Assembly: GCF_033115175.1 (NCBI RefSeq)
Contig: NC_084836.1
Location: 77,652,253-77,716,252 of the forward strand
Reading direction: 5' to 3'
Origin: Lepus europaeus
Lineage: Eukaryota > Chordata > Mammalia > Lagomorpha > Leporidae
DNA length: 64,000 nucleotides
Each line of letters opens with the position of its first letter. The stretch's first letter is position 1. The notes under the pieces were generated by a model. It made no database searches. It worked only from the letters and a program-made list of their open reading frames with translations, and had not been told where the DNA came from. Both the position numbers and the translations under genes were made by a program. This document shows, piece after piece, positions 24,131-36,413 of this stretch.

Positions 24131-24755
24131 CCTCTAATATAAACTTTTAGGTGGTATACACCTATAGAAAGTGGATACATCATAAATATATAGTATGATG
24201 AAAATGATAAAGTGAATTAGTACACAGAACAAAAAATAGTAGCAGCATCCAAGAAACTCCCCCACGTACCCCCTTCCAGTTGTTACCCATCCCCCAGGGT
24301 ATGTGTATCGTAGCAATCCTTCCTCCTGCTTTCTGATTTCTAACTTCCACAGACTACAAAATATATAGCTAAGTCACATTAATATATAAAAATAATCCAA
24401 AATTTAAACTACTTACTGGCAAGCACAAGGGTGATATTCAGTACAATGGATAATCCACAAAATAGACCAACTCTAAAAGTAGTCCATGCTGGTGCCAGCT
24501 GTGAACAGAACAACAGCACTTTGGGTATAGGTCAAAGTGTTTTAATATAATAGTAGTATAGAGCCTCAAAGTTCTGTCATGAACATTTTATTTCATGGCC
24601 TGAATTTCTATAAATCTGAACCACAGAACCATCTATCTTACATCATCCTATAATAACTGTAATAGAGTTGCCAGTTAATTGAATTCTATAGAGAAACCTG
24701 AGTCTCAAAATAAGATTAAAATCTTAGGCATAAAATTATATGCACACTAATTTTT
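24131..24755. other. Unassigned sequence beside the L1/CSINE unit
   Basis: AT-rich with no repeat or exon recognised. It ends at the 17-bp target-site duplication of the L1/CSINE insertion (24,756-24,772). The mirror block is 47,424-48,049. Confidence 0.35.
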
Positions 24756-24772
24756 TTGTAGAGGAGAAATTT
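24756..24772. repeat. Target-site duplication, copy 1 of the L1/CSINE unit
   Basis: TTGTAGAGGAGAAATTT occurs here at the L1 3' (poly-A) side and again at 32,412-32,428 beyond the CSINE. In the right arm it occurs only once, at about 47,407-47,423. Confidence 0.85.
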
Positions 24773-24799
24773 TTTTTAAAGTTTTTTTATTAAACTTTT

Positions 24800-26220
24800 A
24801 TTTAATGAATATAAATTTCCAAAGTATAGCTTATGGGTTACAATGGCTTCCCCCTCCCATAACTTCCCTCCCGCCCGCAACCCTCCCCTTTCCCGCTCCC
24901 TTTCCCCTTCCATTCATGTAAAGATTCATTTTCAATTCTCTTTGTATACAGAAGATCAGTTTAGTATATATTAGGTAAAGATTTCAACATTTTTCCCATA
25001 TAGCAACATAAAGTGAAAAAACTACCATTGGATTACTAATTATAGCATTAAATAGCAATGTACAGCACATTAAAGACAGAGATCCTACATAATTTTTTTT
25101 CAAATTAATTAATTTTCTATGCCATTTCCATTTTAACACCAGGTTGTTTTTTTTTTTCATTTCCAATTCTCTTTATATACAGAAGATCACTTCAGTATAT
25201 AATTAGTAAAGACCTCATCAGTTTGTGCCCACACAGAAACGCAAAGTATAAAAATACTGTTTCAGTACTAGTTATAGCATCACTTGGCTTTAGACGACAC
25301 ATTAGGGACAGATCCCACATGGGGTGTAAGTACACAGTGACTCCTGTTGCTGATTTAACAATTTGACACTCCTGTTCATGGCGTCAGTAATCTCCTTAGG
25401 CTCTAGTCATGAGTTGCCAGGGCTATGGAAGCCTTTAGAGTTCGCTGACTTTGATCTTATTCCGATAGGGTCATAGTCAAAGTGGAAGTTCTCTCCTCCC
25501 TTCGGAGAAGGTTACCTCCTTCTTTGATGGCCCCGTTCTTTCCACTGGGATCTCACTCACAGAGATCATTCATTTAGGTCTTTTTTTTTCCATGATATCT
25601 TGGCTTTCCATGCCTGCTATACTCTCATGGGCTCTTCAGCCAGATCTGAATGCCTTGAGGGCTGATTCTGAGGCCAGAGTGTTGTTTAGGACATCTGCCA
25701 TCCTATGAGTCTGCTGTGTATCCCACTTCCCATGTTGGATCTTTCTCTCCCTTTTTGATTCTATCAGTTAGTATTAGCAGATACTTGTCTTGTTTGTGTG
25801 ATCTCTTTGACTCTTAGACCTATCAGAGCTATCAATTGTGAGCTGAAATTGATCACTTGGACTAGTGCGATGGCATTGGTACATGCCATCTTGATGGGAT
25901 TGTGTTGGAATCCCCTGGCACATTTCTAACTCCACCATTTGCGGCCAGTCCGATTGAGCATGTTCCAAATTGTTCATCTCCTCCCTCTCTTTTTCCACTC
26001 TTAGATTTAACAGGGATCACTTTTCAGTTAAAATTTAAACACCTAACAATAATTGTGTGTTAATTACTGAGTTCAACCAATAGTACTAGAACCACAACAA
26101 CAACAACAAATACTAAAAAGGATAAAGTATTACATTGTACATCTAAAGTCAGGACAGGAGCTGATCAGTTCATTGTTGCTTATAGTGTCCATTTCACTTA
26201 ACAGGTTTCCCCTTTGGCGC
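24800..26220 (-). other. L1 3' UTR with internal duplication and polypurine tract, left copy
   Basis: About 1.4 kb long. Two diverged copies of a ~125-bp unit, each ending in a CTTCTGTATA-type motif (minus sense), lie near 24,925-25,050 and 25,150-25,280. Near the 3' end a G-run-rich purine stretch (about 24,845-24,912, read on minus) could form a G-quadruplex, a feature known for mammalian L1 3' UTRs. Confidence 0.75.
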
Positions 26221-29200
26221 TCAGTTGTCACCGATCAGGGAAAACAAATGATATTTTTCTCTTTGGGACTGGCTTAATTCACTCAGCATGATGTTTTTCA
26301 GATTGCTCCATCTTGTTGCAAATGACTGGGTTTCGTTGTTTCTTACTGCTGTATAGTATTCTATGGAGTACATGTCCCATAATTTCTTTATCCAGTCTAC
26401 TGTTGATGGGCATTTGGGTTGGTTCCAGGTCTTAGCTATTGTGAATTGAGCTGCAATAAACATTAATGTGCAGATGGCTTTTTTATTTGCCAAATTAATT
26501 TCCTTTGGGTAAATTCCAAGGAGTGGGATGGCTGGGTTGAGTGGTAGGGTTATGTTCAGGTTTCTGAGGAATCTCCAGACAGACTTCCATAGTGGCTTAA
26601 CCAGTTTGCATTCCCACCAACAGTGGGTTAGTGTCCCTTTTTCCCCACATCCTCTCCAGCATCTGTTGTTGGTAGATTTCTGAATGTGAGCCATTCTCAC
26701 CGGAGTGAGATGGAACCTCATTGTGGTTTTGATTTGCATTTCTCTGATGGCTAGTGATCTTGAACATTTTTTCATGTGTCTGTTGGCCATTTGGATTTCC
26801 TCTTTCGAAAAATGTCTATTGAGGTCCTTGGCCCATTTCTTAAGTGGGTTGTTTGTTTTGTTGTTGTGGATTTTCTTGATTTCTTTGTAGATTCTGGTTA
26901 TCAATCCTTTATCTGTAGTATAGTTTGCGAATATTTTTTCCCATTCTGTTGGTTGCCTCTTCACTTTCCTGACTGTTTCTTTTGAAGTACAGAAACTTCT
27001 CAATTTGATGCAATCCCAAATGTTAATTTTGGTTTTGACTGCCTGTGCTGTTGGAGTATTTTCCAGGAAGTCTTTGCCTGTGCCTATATCTTGCAGGGTT
27101 TCTCCAATGCTCTCTAATAATTTGATGGTTTCGGGTCATAGATTTAAGTCTTTAATCCATGTTGAGTGAATTTTTGTGTAAGGTGATAGGTATGGGTCTT
27201 GCTTCAAGCTTCTGCACGTGGAAATCCAATTTTCCCAGCACCATTTATTGAATAGACTGTCCTTATTCCAGGGATTAGATTTGGATCTTTGGTCAAATAT
27301 AAGTTGGCTGTAGATGTTTGGATTGATTTCTGGTGTTTCTATTCTGTTCCATTGGTCTATCCATCTGTTTCTGTACCAGTACCATGCTGTTTTGATAACA
27401 ACTGCCCTGTAGTATGTCCTAAAATCAGGTATTGTGATGCCTCCGGCTTTGCTTTTGTTGTACAGGATTGCTTTGGCTATTCGAGGTCTTCTGTGTCTCC
27501 ATATGAATTTCAGCATCATTTTTTCCAGATCTGAGAAGAAGGTCTTCGGGATCTTGATGGGTATTGCATTGAATGTATAAATTGCTTTTGGGAGAATAGA
27601 CATTTTGATGATATTGATTCTTCCAATCCATGAGCATGGAAGATTTCTCCATTTTTTGGTATCCTCTTCTATTTCTTTCTGTAAGGTTTTGTAGTTTTCA
27701 TCGTAGAGATCTTTAACGTCTTTGGTTAAGTTTATTCCAAGGTATTTGATTGTTTTTGTAGCTATTGTGAATGGGATTGATTTTAGAAGTTCTTCCTCAG
27801 CCGTGGCATTGCCTGTGTATACAAAGGCTGTTGATTTTTGTGCATTGATTTTATATCCTGCTACTTTGCCAAACTCTTCGATGAGTTCCAGCAGTCTCTT
27901 AGTAGAGTTCTTTGGGTCCCCTAAATAAAGAATCATATCATCTGCAAAGAGGGATAGTTTGAGTTCGTCCTTCCCGATTTGTATCCCTTTAATTTCTTTT
28001 TCTTGCCGAATAGCTCTGGCCAAAACTTCCAGAACTATATTGAATAGCAGTGGTGAGAGAGGGCATCCCTGTCTGGTACCAGATTTCAGTGGAAATGCTT
28101 CCAACTTTTCCCCATTCAATAGGATGTTGGCCGTGGGTTTTTCATATATTGCTTTGATTGTATTAAGGAATGTTCCTTCCATACCCAGTTTGCTTAGAGT
28201 TTTCATCATGAAAGGGTGTTGTATTTTATCAAATGCTTTCTATGCATCTATTGAGAGAATCATATGGTTTTTCTTCTGCAGTCTGTTAATGTAGTGTATT
28301 ACGTTGATTGTTTTGCGAATGTTGAACCATCCCTGCATACCGGGGATGAATCCCACTTGGTCTGGGTGGATGATCTTTCTGATGTGTTGTTGCATTCTAT
28401 TGGCCAGAATTTTATTGAGGATTTTTGCATCTATGTTCATCAGGGATATTGGTCTGTAATTCTCTTTCAATGTTGCGTCTCTTTCTGGCTTAGGAATTAA
28501 GGTGATGGTGGCTTCATAGAAAGAATTTGGGAGGATTCCCTCTTTTTCGATTGCTCTGAATAGTTTGAGAAGAATTGGAGTTAGTTCTTCTCTAAATGTC
28601 TGGTAGAACTCAGCAGTGAATCCATCTGGCCCTGGGCTTTTCTTTGTTGGGAGGGCCTTTATTACTGTTTCAATTTCTGTGTCAGTTATTGGTCTGTTTA
28701 GGTCTTCTATGTCTTCCTGGCTCAATTTAGGGAGGTTGTATGTGTCCAAGAATCTGTCCATTTCTGATAGATTTCCCTGTTTGCTGGCATACAAGTCCTT
28801 GTAGTAATTTCTGATGATTCTCTTTATTTCTGCGGCGTCTGTTGTTACGTTTCCCATTTCATCTCTGATCCTATTGATTTGGGTCTTTTCTCTTCTTTTT
28901 TTAGTTAGTTGGGCCAATGGGGTGTCAATTTTGTTTATTTTTTCAAAAAACCAGCTCCTCGTTTGGCTGATTTTTTGTAATTTTTTTTGGATTCAATCCT
29001 GTTGATTTCTTCTCTGATTTTAATTATTTCTCTTCTCCTACTGGGTTTGGGTTTGGCTTGCTGCAGATTTTCTAGATCCTTGAGATGACTTGAAAGCTCA
29101 TCTATTTGGTGCCTTTCCAATTTCTTGATGTAGGCACCTATTGATATAAACTTTCCTCTTAACACTGCTTTTGTTGTATCCCATAGGTTTTGGTATGTTG

Positions 29201-30044
29201 TGCTGTTATCCTCATTTACTTCCAGAAAATTTTTTATTTCTCTTTTAATTTCTTCTATGACCCATTGTTCATTCAGGAGGATCTTGTTCAATCTCCATGT
29301 GTTTGCATGTGCTCTAGGGATTCCTGAGTTGCCAATTTCCAATTTCATTCCTTTGTGGTCTGAGAAGCTGCATGGTGTGATTCTAATTCTTTTGAATTTG
29401 CTGAGACTTGCTTTATGGCCTAGTATGTGGTCAATCCTAGAGAGGGTTCCATGTACTGCTGAGAAGAATGTAAAGTCCTTAGATGTAGGATGAAATGTTC
29501 TGTAGATATCTGTTAGATCCATTTGGGCTATAGTGTCATTTAAATCTACTGTCTCCTTGTTGATCTTCTGTCCTGTTGATCTGTCTATCTCTGAGAGTGG
29601 AGTATTGAAGTCCCCCAGTACTATTGTATTGGGGTCTAAGTCTCCCTTTAAGTCCCTTAACAAGTCTTTTAAATAAGCTGGTGCCCTGTAATTAGGTGCA
29701 TATACGTTGATAATCGTTATATCTTCCTGTTGAATGGATCCCTTAATCATTATATAGTGCCCCTCTTTGTCTCTCCTAACAGTTTTTGTGGTAAAGTTTA
29801 TGTTGTCCGATATTAAGATGGCTACGCCCGCTCTCTTTTCATTTCTGTTGGCGTGGTATATCTTTTTCCAGCCTTTCACTCTCAGCCTGTATGGATCATT
29901 GTTGGATAGATGGGTTTCTTGTAAGCAGGAAAAGGATGGGTTTTGTTCCTTAACCCAATCAGCCAATCGGTGTCTTTTAACTGGACAGTTCAAGCCATTA
30001 ACATTCAATGTGACTATTGAGAAGGAGTAACTTTGCCCTGCCAT
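26221..30044 (-). pseudogene. L1 ORF2, left copy: frameshift plus two stops
   Basis: Endonuclease and reverse-transcriptase frame of about 1,274 codons, broken three times. A one-base deletion near 28,980 (codon ~354) ends the first segment after 369 codons. A TAG at codon ~602 and a TGA at codon ~970 are shared with the right copy. The frameshift is private to this copy, so it arose after the arms separated. The visible motifs are those described for the right copy. Confidence 0.95.
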
Positions 30045-30112
30045 TAGCCAAAGATACTTTCTAATATATGGTTTGAGATTCCTGTGATCTTTTGGTGTGA
30101 GGATTCCTACCT

Positions 30113-31174
30113 TTACCTTCTTTCATATTGGTGACCGTGTTTCTGTGTTTCTGTATGTAACACATCTTTAAGCATCTTTTGCAGGGCTGGACGAGTGGCG
30201 ACAAATTCTTTCAATGTCTGTTTTCTGTGAAAGGTCTTTATTTCACCTTCATTCATAAATGAGAGCTTTGCAGGATATAATATTCTGGGCTGGCAGTTTT
30301 TCTCTCTTAGCACCTGGGCTATGTCTCGCCATTCTCTCCTAGCTTGCAGGGTTTCTGAAGAGAAGTCAGCTGTGAGTCTAATTGGAGATCCTCTGAGAGT
30401 AATCTGGCGTTTCTCTCTTGCACATTTTAGGATCTTTTCTTTGTGTTTCACTGTGGTGAGTTTGATTACGACGTGTCGTGGTGAGGATCTCTTTTGGTCA
30501 TGTTTATTAGGGGTTCTATGAGCTTCCTGTATTAGGATGTCTCTGTCTTTCTCCAAACCTGGGAAATTTTCTGCTAGTATCTCACTAAAAAGGCCTTCTA
30601 ATCCTTTCTTTCTCTCCATGCCTTCAGGTACTCCTAGAACCCGAACGTTGGGTTTTTTAAGAGTATCCTGTAGATTCCTGACAGTATTTTTTAGATTTCT
30701 GATTTCTTCTTCTTTTCTTTGATTTGATTGTTTCCTTTCCTGTTCTCTGTCTTCTAAGTCTGATAGTCTCTCTTCTGCTTCGTCCATTCTGTTTTTAAGA
30801 CTCTCTAATGTGTTTGTCATTTGATCTATTGAATTCTTCATTTCATTATGATTTCTCGTCACTATCACCATTTCTTGTTCCACTAGTTGTTTCATTTCAT
30901 TTTGATTCCTCCTTAATATTTCATTTTCATGAGAGAGATTTTCTATCTTGTCCATGAAGGATTTCTGTAGTTCAAGAATTTGTTTTTGAGAACTTCTTAA
31001 TGTTCTTATCAATTTTTTGAGATCTGCTTCTTGCATTTCTTCAATCTCCTCATCTTCATAATCTTGAATTGGGGTGTCTTTTTCATTTGGGAGCGTCATA
31101 GTGTCTTCCTTGTTCTTGTTACCTCGGTTTTTGCGTTTGTTGTTTGGCATGTTGGAGATATTTGGTTTCTTCAC
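30113..31174 (-). CDS. L1 ORF1 protein, left copy, open
   Basis: 353-codon open frame whose translation is identical to the right copy (41,005-42,066), where the domains are described. It is followed after 68 bp by ORF2. It is the only intact frame of this element. Expression is not shown. Confidence 0.9.
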   Translation of the reverse strand: MKKPNISNMPNNKRKNRGNKNKEDTMTLPNEKDTPIQDYEDEEIEEMQEADLKKLIRTLRSSQKQILELQKSFMDKIENLSHENEILRRNQNEMKQLVEQEMVIVTRNHNEMKNSIDQMTNTLESLKNRMDEAEERLSDLEDREQERKQSNQRKEEEIRNLKNTVRNLQDTLKKPNVRVLGVPEGMERKKGLEGLFSEILAENFPGLEKDRDILIQEAHRTPNKHDQKRSSPRHVVIKLTTVKHKEKILKCAREKRQITLRGSPIRLTADFSSETLQARREWRDIAQVLREKNCQPRILYPAKLSFMNEGEIKTFHRKQTLKEFVATRPALQKMLKDVLHTETQKHGHQYERR

Positions 31175-32067
31175 TGTGTTGTTTTTTCTTGTTACACTAT
31201 GGCTCTATATTAAGTGGACTGTCTGCTTTCAGTGGTGCCTTAGAGGCTTGAGATGAGTGTGGACTGAGAGCTGTGTTTGGTTCCTCAGGGCTGAGGGTGT
31301 GTCAAGGATGACACTCCCAGGTTAGGTGTGGTAAATCTCTCTTTCTTTTTTTGATTCAAAAGGGAAGTAATTCCGCACAGCTGAACGTAATTGGAGGTAG
31401 TTAGCAGGCAAATGATATACCCGCAGGAGCCAGAGATCGGAAGCTCTTTCCCACGGACCACACAGGGAATCTCTGCTGCCCTCAGTGTGGGCTCCAATTC
31501 TCCTGCAATCTCCCACTGGGTTGCCAAGTTAGATGCTAATCTCCTGTTATTTCACCCCTCCCCCCAGAGTCAGGTTTTTCTGCTAGGCTCAGGGCCGGTG
31601 CACACCTGAGGTCGCCCTGCTTATGACGTATGTCCAAAATGGCGCCTGCTCTGTCTTGCTCGCCTTTGAGAGGTGAGCGGAGAGAGAGAAACTTGTGTCT
31701 GTATCGGTCGCTTTTTTAAATTTTTTTTCCTCTCTCTCTTCTAGTTAGCCTGGTGAACTTTTCCCCACGAAGTTTCAAGCCTCGTTCCCTCTAGCCTCCT
31801 CTTTCCGCTTGCCCGCTGGTGTCTCGGGCTATTGTGGTTCGGCTCACCTCGCGTTCCAGCGCTGGTGCGTTGAGTCTGCTGCTGTGTTCCGAACTTGGGC
31901 TCCCACGCTCTCCACGCAGGTACACTGTGAATCTCTAGTTCCGGAAGAGTTTCCTATGCTGTTTCATCCCCTACTCTTCCTTGACCCTGCAGTATCTCCA
32001 CTTATATTAACCTGTCTCTCTCTCTACTAATAGTGTGCTCCCTGCCTATTCCGCCATTTTGCCCGCC
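31175..32067 (-). promoter_or_regulatory. L1 5' UTR/promoter, left copy
   Basis: About 890 bp. The extreme 5' end carries AAAATGGCGG (32,051-32,060, minus), a YY1-type site at the position known for human L1. A second YY1-like CCAAAATGGCGC at about 31,635 is oriented toward the spacer. The inner palindrome boundary lies in this region: sequence up to 31,883 is identical to the right copy, while 31,884-32,067 is not. Confidence 0.7.
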
Positions 32068-32411
32068 TTTTTTTTTTTTTTTCTTGACAGGCAGAGTGGA
32101 CAGTGAGAGAGAGAGAGAGAGAGAAAGGTCTTCCTTTTGCTGTTGGTTCATCCTGCAATGGCCGCCGCGATAGCGCGCTGCGGCCGGCGCACCGCGCTGT
32201 TCCGATGGCAGGAGCCAGGTGCTTCTCCTGGTCTCCCATGGGGTGCAGGGCCCAAGGACCTGGGCCATGCTCCACTGCACTCCCTGGCCACAGCAGAGAG
32301 CTGGCCTGGAAGAGGGGCAACCGGGACAGGATCGGTGCCCCGACCGGGACTAGAACCCGGTGTGCCGGCGCCGCAAGGCGGAGGATTAGCCTGTTGAGCC
32401 ACGGCGCAGGC
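32068..32411 (-). mobile_element. CSINE fused to the L1 5' end
   Basis: Full-length minus-strand CSINE. Its poly-A (poly-T at 32,068-32,082) abuts the first base of the L1. Its head (GAGCCACGGCGCAGGC) is followed at once by TTGTAGAGGAGAAATTT, the L1's own target-site duplication. No separate duplication flanks the SINE. This suggests that CSINE and L1 were inserted together by template switching or as one chimeric RNA. Confidence 0.85.
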
Positions 32412-32428
32412 TTGTAGAGGAGAAATTT
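32412..32428. repeat. Target-site duplication, copy 2 of the L1/CSINE unit
   Basis: TTGTAGAGGAGAAATTT, identical to 24,756-24,772. It has no counterpart near the right L1 5' end at about 40,108. Confidence 0.85.
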
Positions 32429-32574
32429 AAAAGACAATTTAATTTTTACAATGTATACATCTCTAAATTTTTGAGTTGCTGATACTCAAAGTTTGCCTTC
32501 TTTGTACTATGAATACTAGAGTTAATAGTGCAAATAAGAACACTTATTTTCTGTCAGGATTTATTTTGTAGTAT

Positions 32575-32915
32575 TTTTTAAATTACTTTATTATTTTTAT
32601 ATATTTGAAAGGCATAGAGAAAAAGAAAGACTAAGACAGACAAACAAAGATTTCTATCATCTACTGGTTCATTCTTTAAATGCTTGTAACAGCCAAGGGT
32701 GGGCCAAGTCAAATCCAGCAACCCAGAATGCAATGCAGGATCTCTCACATGGGTGGCAGGGACTGAACTATGAGCCGTGTCCTGCTGCCTCCCAGCATGT
32801 GCATCAACAAGGTACTGGAATTCCAAGTACAGCCAGGACCTGACCAAGGCACTCTGATATGAGATGTGGGCATCGCAAGCAGTAGCATAACCACTGCCTG
32901 CCTCCTGATGTAACT
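32575..32915 (-). mobile_element. Old CSINE
   Basis: Diverged minus-strand CSINE: AT-rich tail complement, TTTGAAAGGCATAGAGAAAA, body with CTACTGGTTCATTCTTTAAA, and head near CACTGCCTGCCTCC. Confidence 0.65.
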
Positions 32916-33102
32916 TAAATGAACCTTTCTAGATAAAGTACATATTCTCAAGGGACTGGAAAATCAGTCACAAAATAAGAATTTCCAGATTTCGTTAAGT
33001 TTAAAAAATATTTTTCTCTTTTATGATCTTTTTACATAAAGTGATTTTAATAACTACTGTTTTTTAAAGAAACAAAATGAAGCATCTTAGATTTTAACCA
33101 TA

Positions 33103-33359
33103 AAGGGGGTTGGGGTGTTGTGGTGCAGCAGGTTAAAGCCACTGTGTGGGGAAGTGCTAGGGATAAAGCCCCACCTCCACTTCAGGTAGTTTCCTGTTAA
33201 CCTGCAGCTGAGGAGGCAGCAGATAACATAACGGCTCAAGTCGCTGGGTCTCTGCCATTCATGTGGGAGATCCAGATGTGGTTCCAGACTCCTGATTTCT
33301 GCATGGCCAAATCCCTGCTATTTTTTCCACATGGAAAGTGAACCAACACCAACAGGTAG

Positions 33360-33398
<39 letters not shown>

Positions 33399-33432
33399 TT
33401 CAAATAAATAAATAAACTTTAAATAATTAAAA
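33103..33432 (+). mobile_element. CSINE with a CT microsatellite
   Basis: Plus-strand, head GGGGTTGGGGTGTTGTGGTG, ending in (CT)n at 33,364-33,394 and AAATAAATAAATAAACTTTA. The sequence from 33,433 to about 34,080 holds nothing I can assign. Confidence 0.75.
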
Positions 33433-34079
33433 GGGATGACACACATGAAGAAAGATAATCTTAGGGACAAATATATATAATGAATGTTATAAAAAGTTTT
33501 ATTGATATTAGAGGAGGTACAATATTTCAGGTATTTTGAATGTTTTCTAAAAATCTTTAAAAAATATTGAGACTCAATCTTTCTTACTTATTATTTATCT
33601 GTAAAAGGTATCAGACTGAAAACATCCAGAGGAAGATGGTCATGTTATTTTAAACAAATTATCTTTAGTTTCAAAAACTGCAAAATTTATCACATACACC
33701 AAAAAATGTATACCAGTGACCTCAGACTGGTAGAAATGAATATTAACAGAGTACTACACAGTACCTAGTACTCTTCTTTAGAATCAGAATATGCCCATTA
33801 GCTTTGAAGTCTCTACAGCTCCCTGACCCAAAAACCTGCCCGCCTTACCAGGTAACAATTTCCATGCTTTCTTTACCTTAATGCCTCTACATAGATTCCC
33901 AAATACCTACATCTTTTAAAATTAGTTATTAGCAGTTTCATTCAGATATAACTAATTACAATAAATACATACTTTAAGTATATAATTTATTTTTCCTTTG
34001 TTTTAAAATTTTTCTTTAATTTACGAAGTTTGACTATGATATGCCTATTTTAAAAACTGCTTTATTGATTAAACTGACA

Positions 34080-34570
34080 GAAACTACACATACTGAGTAC
34101 AATTTATCTATCACCATAATCAAGACAATGAACATACCCATGACTTCCAAGAATTTGCTCATGCCTCTTCTTAGCCTTTCCCTTCAAACCATACTACTCT
34201 ACCTCTGATGTATGTTTTCTCACAATATATTAGTTTGCATTTTCCAGACACTTGGCTAGGTGGAATCACAAGAATTATACTGCGGTTTTTTGGGTCTGCA
34301 TTGCTTCTGTCAGCATAAGGCATTTGAGAGTCATCCATGTGGCTGCATTATCAATAAGTTAATCCTTTTATTGCTGAGTACTAAATCATTGTATGGATAT
34401 ATCATAAATTGTTTATCATTCACATATTAATAGACATTTAGGTTGTTAACCAGTTTTAGCTTCTTATAAATAAAGCTGCTATGAATGTTTATGTATCAGC
34501 CTTTATATGGACATATGCTTACATTTAGGTAAATATTTAGGAGTATAACAGATCACGTTAAAAGCATAGT
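34080..34570 (-). mobile_element. Old LINE-1 3' remnant
   Basis: Resembles the complemented ORF2 C-terminus/3' UTR of an old L1 (GTATGGATATATCATAAATT, TTCTTATAAATAAAGCTGCT). Highly diverged. Confidence 0.5.
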
Positions 34571-34574
34571 GGTG

Positions 34575-34905
34575 GGGGACCAATGCTGTGGTGTAGTAGG
34601 CTAAGCCTCCACCCGAGGAGCCAGCATCCCATATGGGTGCTGGTTCATGTCTTGGCTATTCATCTTGAGATCCAGCTCTCTGCTATGGCCTGGGAAAGCA
34701 GTGGAGGACGGCCCAAATGCTTGGGCCCCTGCACCTGTGGGAGACCCAGAGGAAGCTCCTGGCTTTAAATCAGCCCAGCTCCAGCAGTTGAGGCCATTTG
34801 GGGAGTGAACCAGTGGATGGAAGAACATTTTCTCTGTCTCCCCCCTCTCTGTCTGTAAATCTGCCTCTCAAATAAATAAATAAAATTTAAAAAAATAAAA
34901 ATGTT
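34575..34905 (+). mobile_element. CSINE
   Basis: Plus-strand, head GACCAATGCTGTGGTGTAGT, body, and tail CTCAAATAAATAAATAAAAT. The following 34,906-35,125 is unassigned AT-rich sequence. Confidence 0.8.
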
Positions 34906-35129
34906 AGTGGTTATACCATTTTACATTGCATCACAGCATACGAAAATGAGAACTCTTGTTCCTTCAATATTTATTATGATTACTATTTAAATTTTAGCTG
35001 TTCTAATAGGTATTATAGCATTACTGGTTTACTACATGATGATATTGAGCATCTTGTCACATGCTAATATTTTTACCTATATGTACTTGATAAAGTTCCT
35101 ATTTACATTTTATTTTCCCCTCTTGCTTT

Positions 35130-35203
35130 TTTTTTTTGTGACAGGCAGAGTGGACAGTGAGAGAGAAAGAAAGGTCTTCCTTTTCCGTTGGTTCTTTAAT
35201 GTT
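35130..35203 (-). mobile_element. CSINE 3' fragment
   Basis: Only the 3' end is present: poly-T, GTGACAGGCAGAGTGGACAG, AG run, GTCTTCCTTTTCCGTTGG. It is joined directly to L1 sequence. Confidence 0.8.
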
Positions 35204-36070
35204 TTGTAATTTTCATTGTACAGATCCTTGACATTCTTAGAAAAATTTATTCCAAGGTACTTGTTTTGTAGCTATTGTGAATGGGATTGATCTTAGAAAT
35301 TCTTTCTCAGCCATGGCATTGTCTGTATATACAAAGGCTATTGATTTTTGTGTGATAATGTTATATCCTGCCATTTTATCAAATTCTTGTATGAGTTTCA
35401 ATAGTCACTTAGTGGAGTGTTTTGGATCCCCTACATAGAGAATCATGTCATAATTAAGCTCCAAGTTGTTTTCAATTCAACAATATTTCATAGTTTTTAC
35501 TATGAATGTCTTGAACATCTTTTGTCAGAATTATCCCTACATATTTCATTTTTTGATGGTATTATAAATAGCACTGTTTCTATTTCCTACTGTTCTTGCT
35601 ATTGTATAAACACACAATTGATTTTAGAATGCTTATCGTGTATTCTACAAAGAGCTCTTTTATTGGTTCTTATTAGTTCTTACAAACCCATAGACCCACT
35701 GTATTTTCTACAGAGATCATCACCGTCAACAGCAAAAAAATCTCAGAAGTTTTACATCATCATTTCTAATCTAAATGCCATTTATTTCTTTTTCTTATTT
35801 TACAATGATGTCTACACTCAGCAGTACAATGTTGAACAGAAGCAGTAAGAGAAAATATCCTTTTTGGTTCATAGCCTTAGGGAGAAAGTATTCAGTGTTT
35901 TACCATTAACTATGGTATTAATTATAGATTTTTCATAGATGCCTCTTATTAGGTTATGGAAGGTCTTTCTGTTATTGATTTCAGTTCCACCGTAGTCAAA
36001 GAATATATCGTGTACAATTTAAGTCCTTGTAAATTCATTGAAATTTATTTATGATACAGAGGATATCACC
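35204..36070 (-). mobile_element. Older LINE-1 ORF2 fragments
   Basis: 35,204-35,455 matches the RT 3' region of the young L1s in minus sense (TAGCTATTGTGAATGGGATT, compare 27,756-27,776). 35,460-36,060 is more diverged L1-like sequence with an open stretch on the plus strand (35,417-35,848) that is antisense. Confidence 0.7.
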
Positions 36071-36080
36071 TAATAGAGTC

Positions 36081-36413
36081 TTTTTTTTTTTTTGGACAGG
36101 CAGAGTGGATAGTGAGAGAGAGAGAGACAGAGAAAAAAGGTCTTCCTTTTTGCCATTGGTTCACCCTCCAATGGCCGCTACGGCCGGCACATTGCACCGA
36201 TCTGAAGCCAGAAGCCAGGTGCTTCTCCTGGTCTCCCATGCAGGTGCAGGGCCCAAGGACCTGGGCCATCCTTGACTGCCTTCCCGGGCCGTAGCAGAGA
36301 GCTGGCCTGGATTAGGGGCAACCGGGATAGAATCCGGCACCCCAACTGGAACTAGAACACGGTGTGCCGGCGTCGCAGGCGGAGGATTAGCCTGTTAAGC
36401 CACGTTGCCGGCC
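36081..36413 (-). mobile_element. Full-length young CSINE
   Basis: Poly-T, GGACAGGCAGAGTGGATAGT, and the complete head ending CACGTTGCCGGCC. Flanked by CTAATAGAGTCTT (36,070-36,082 and 36,414-36,426), the second copy partly repeated once more. From 36,427 to 36,793 no further repeat is assigned. Confidence 0.9.

Larger units (their letters stand above)
24773..32067 (-). mobile_element. Near-full-length LINE-1, left copy
   Basis: About 7.3 kb on the minus strand: 5' UTR (32,067-31,175), ORF1 (31,174-30,113), ORF2 (30,044-26,221), long 3' UTR and A-rich tail at 24,773-24,800. It is full length at the 5' end, beginning GGCGGGCAAAATGGCGGAAT. A 17-bp target-site duplication encloses it together with a CSINE. 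ORF2 carries two stops and one frameshift, so it is not autonomous. Confidence 0.95.

Noticed and set aside
33364..33394. CRISPR-like or other spaced repeat arrays
   Set aside because: The short repeats here, at 37,975-38,010 and in the CA and GGAT blocks are simple microsatellites without unique spacers.
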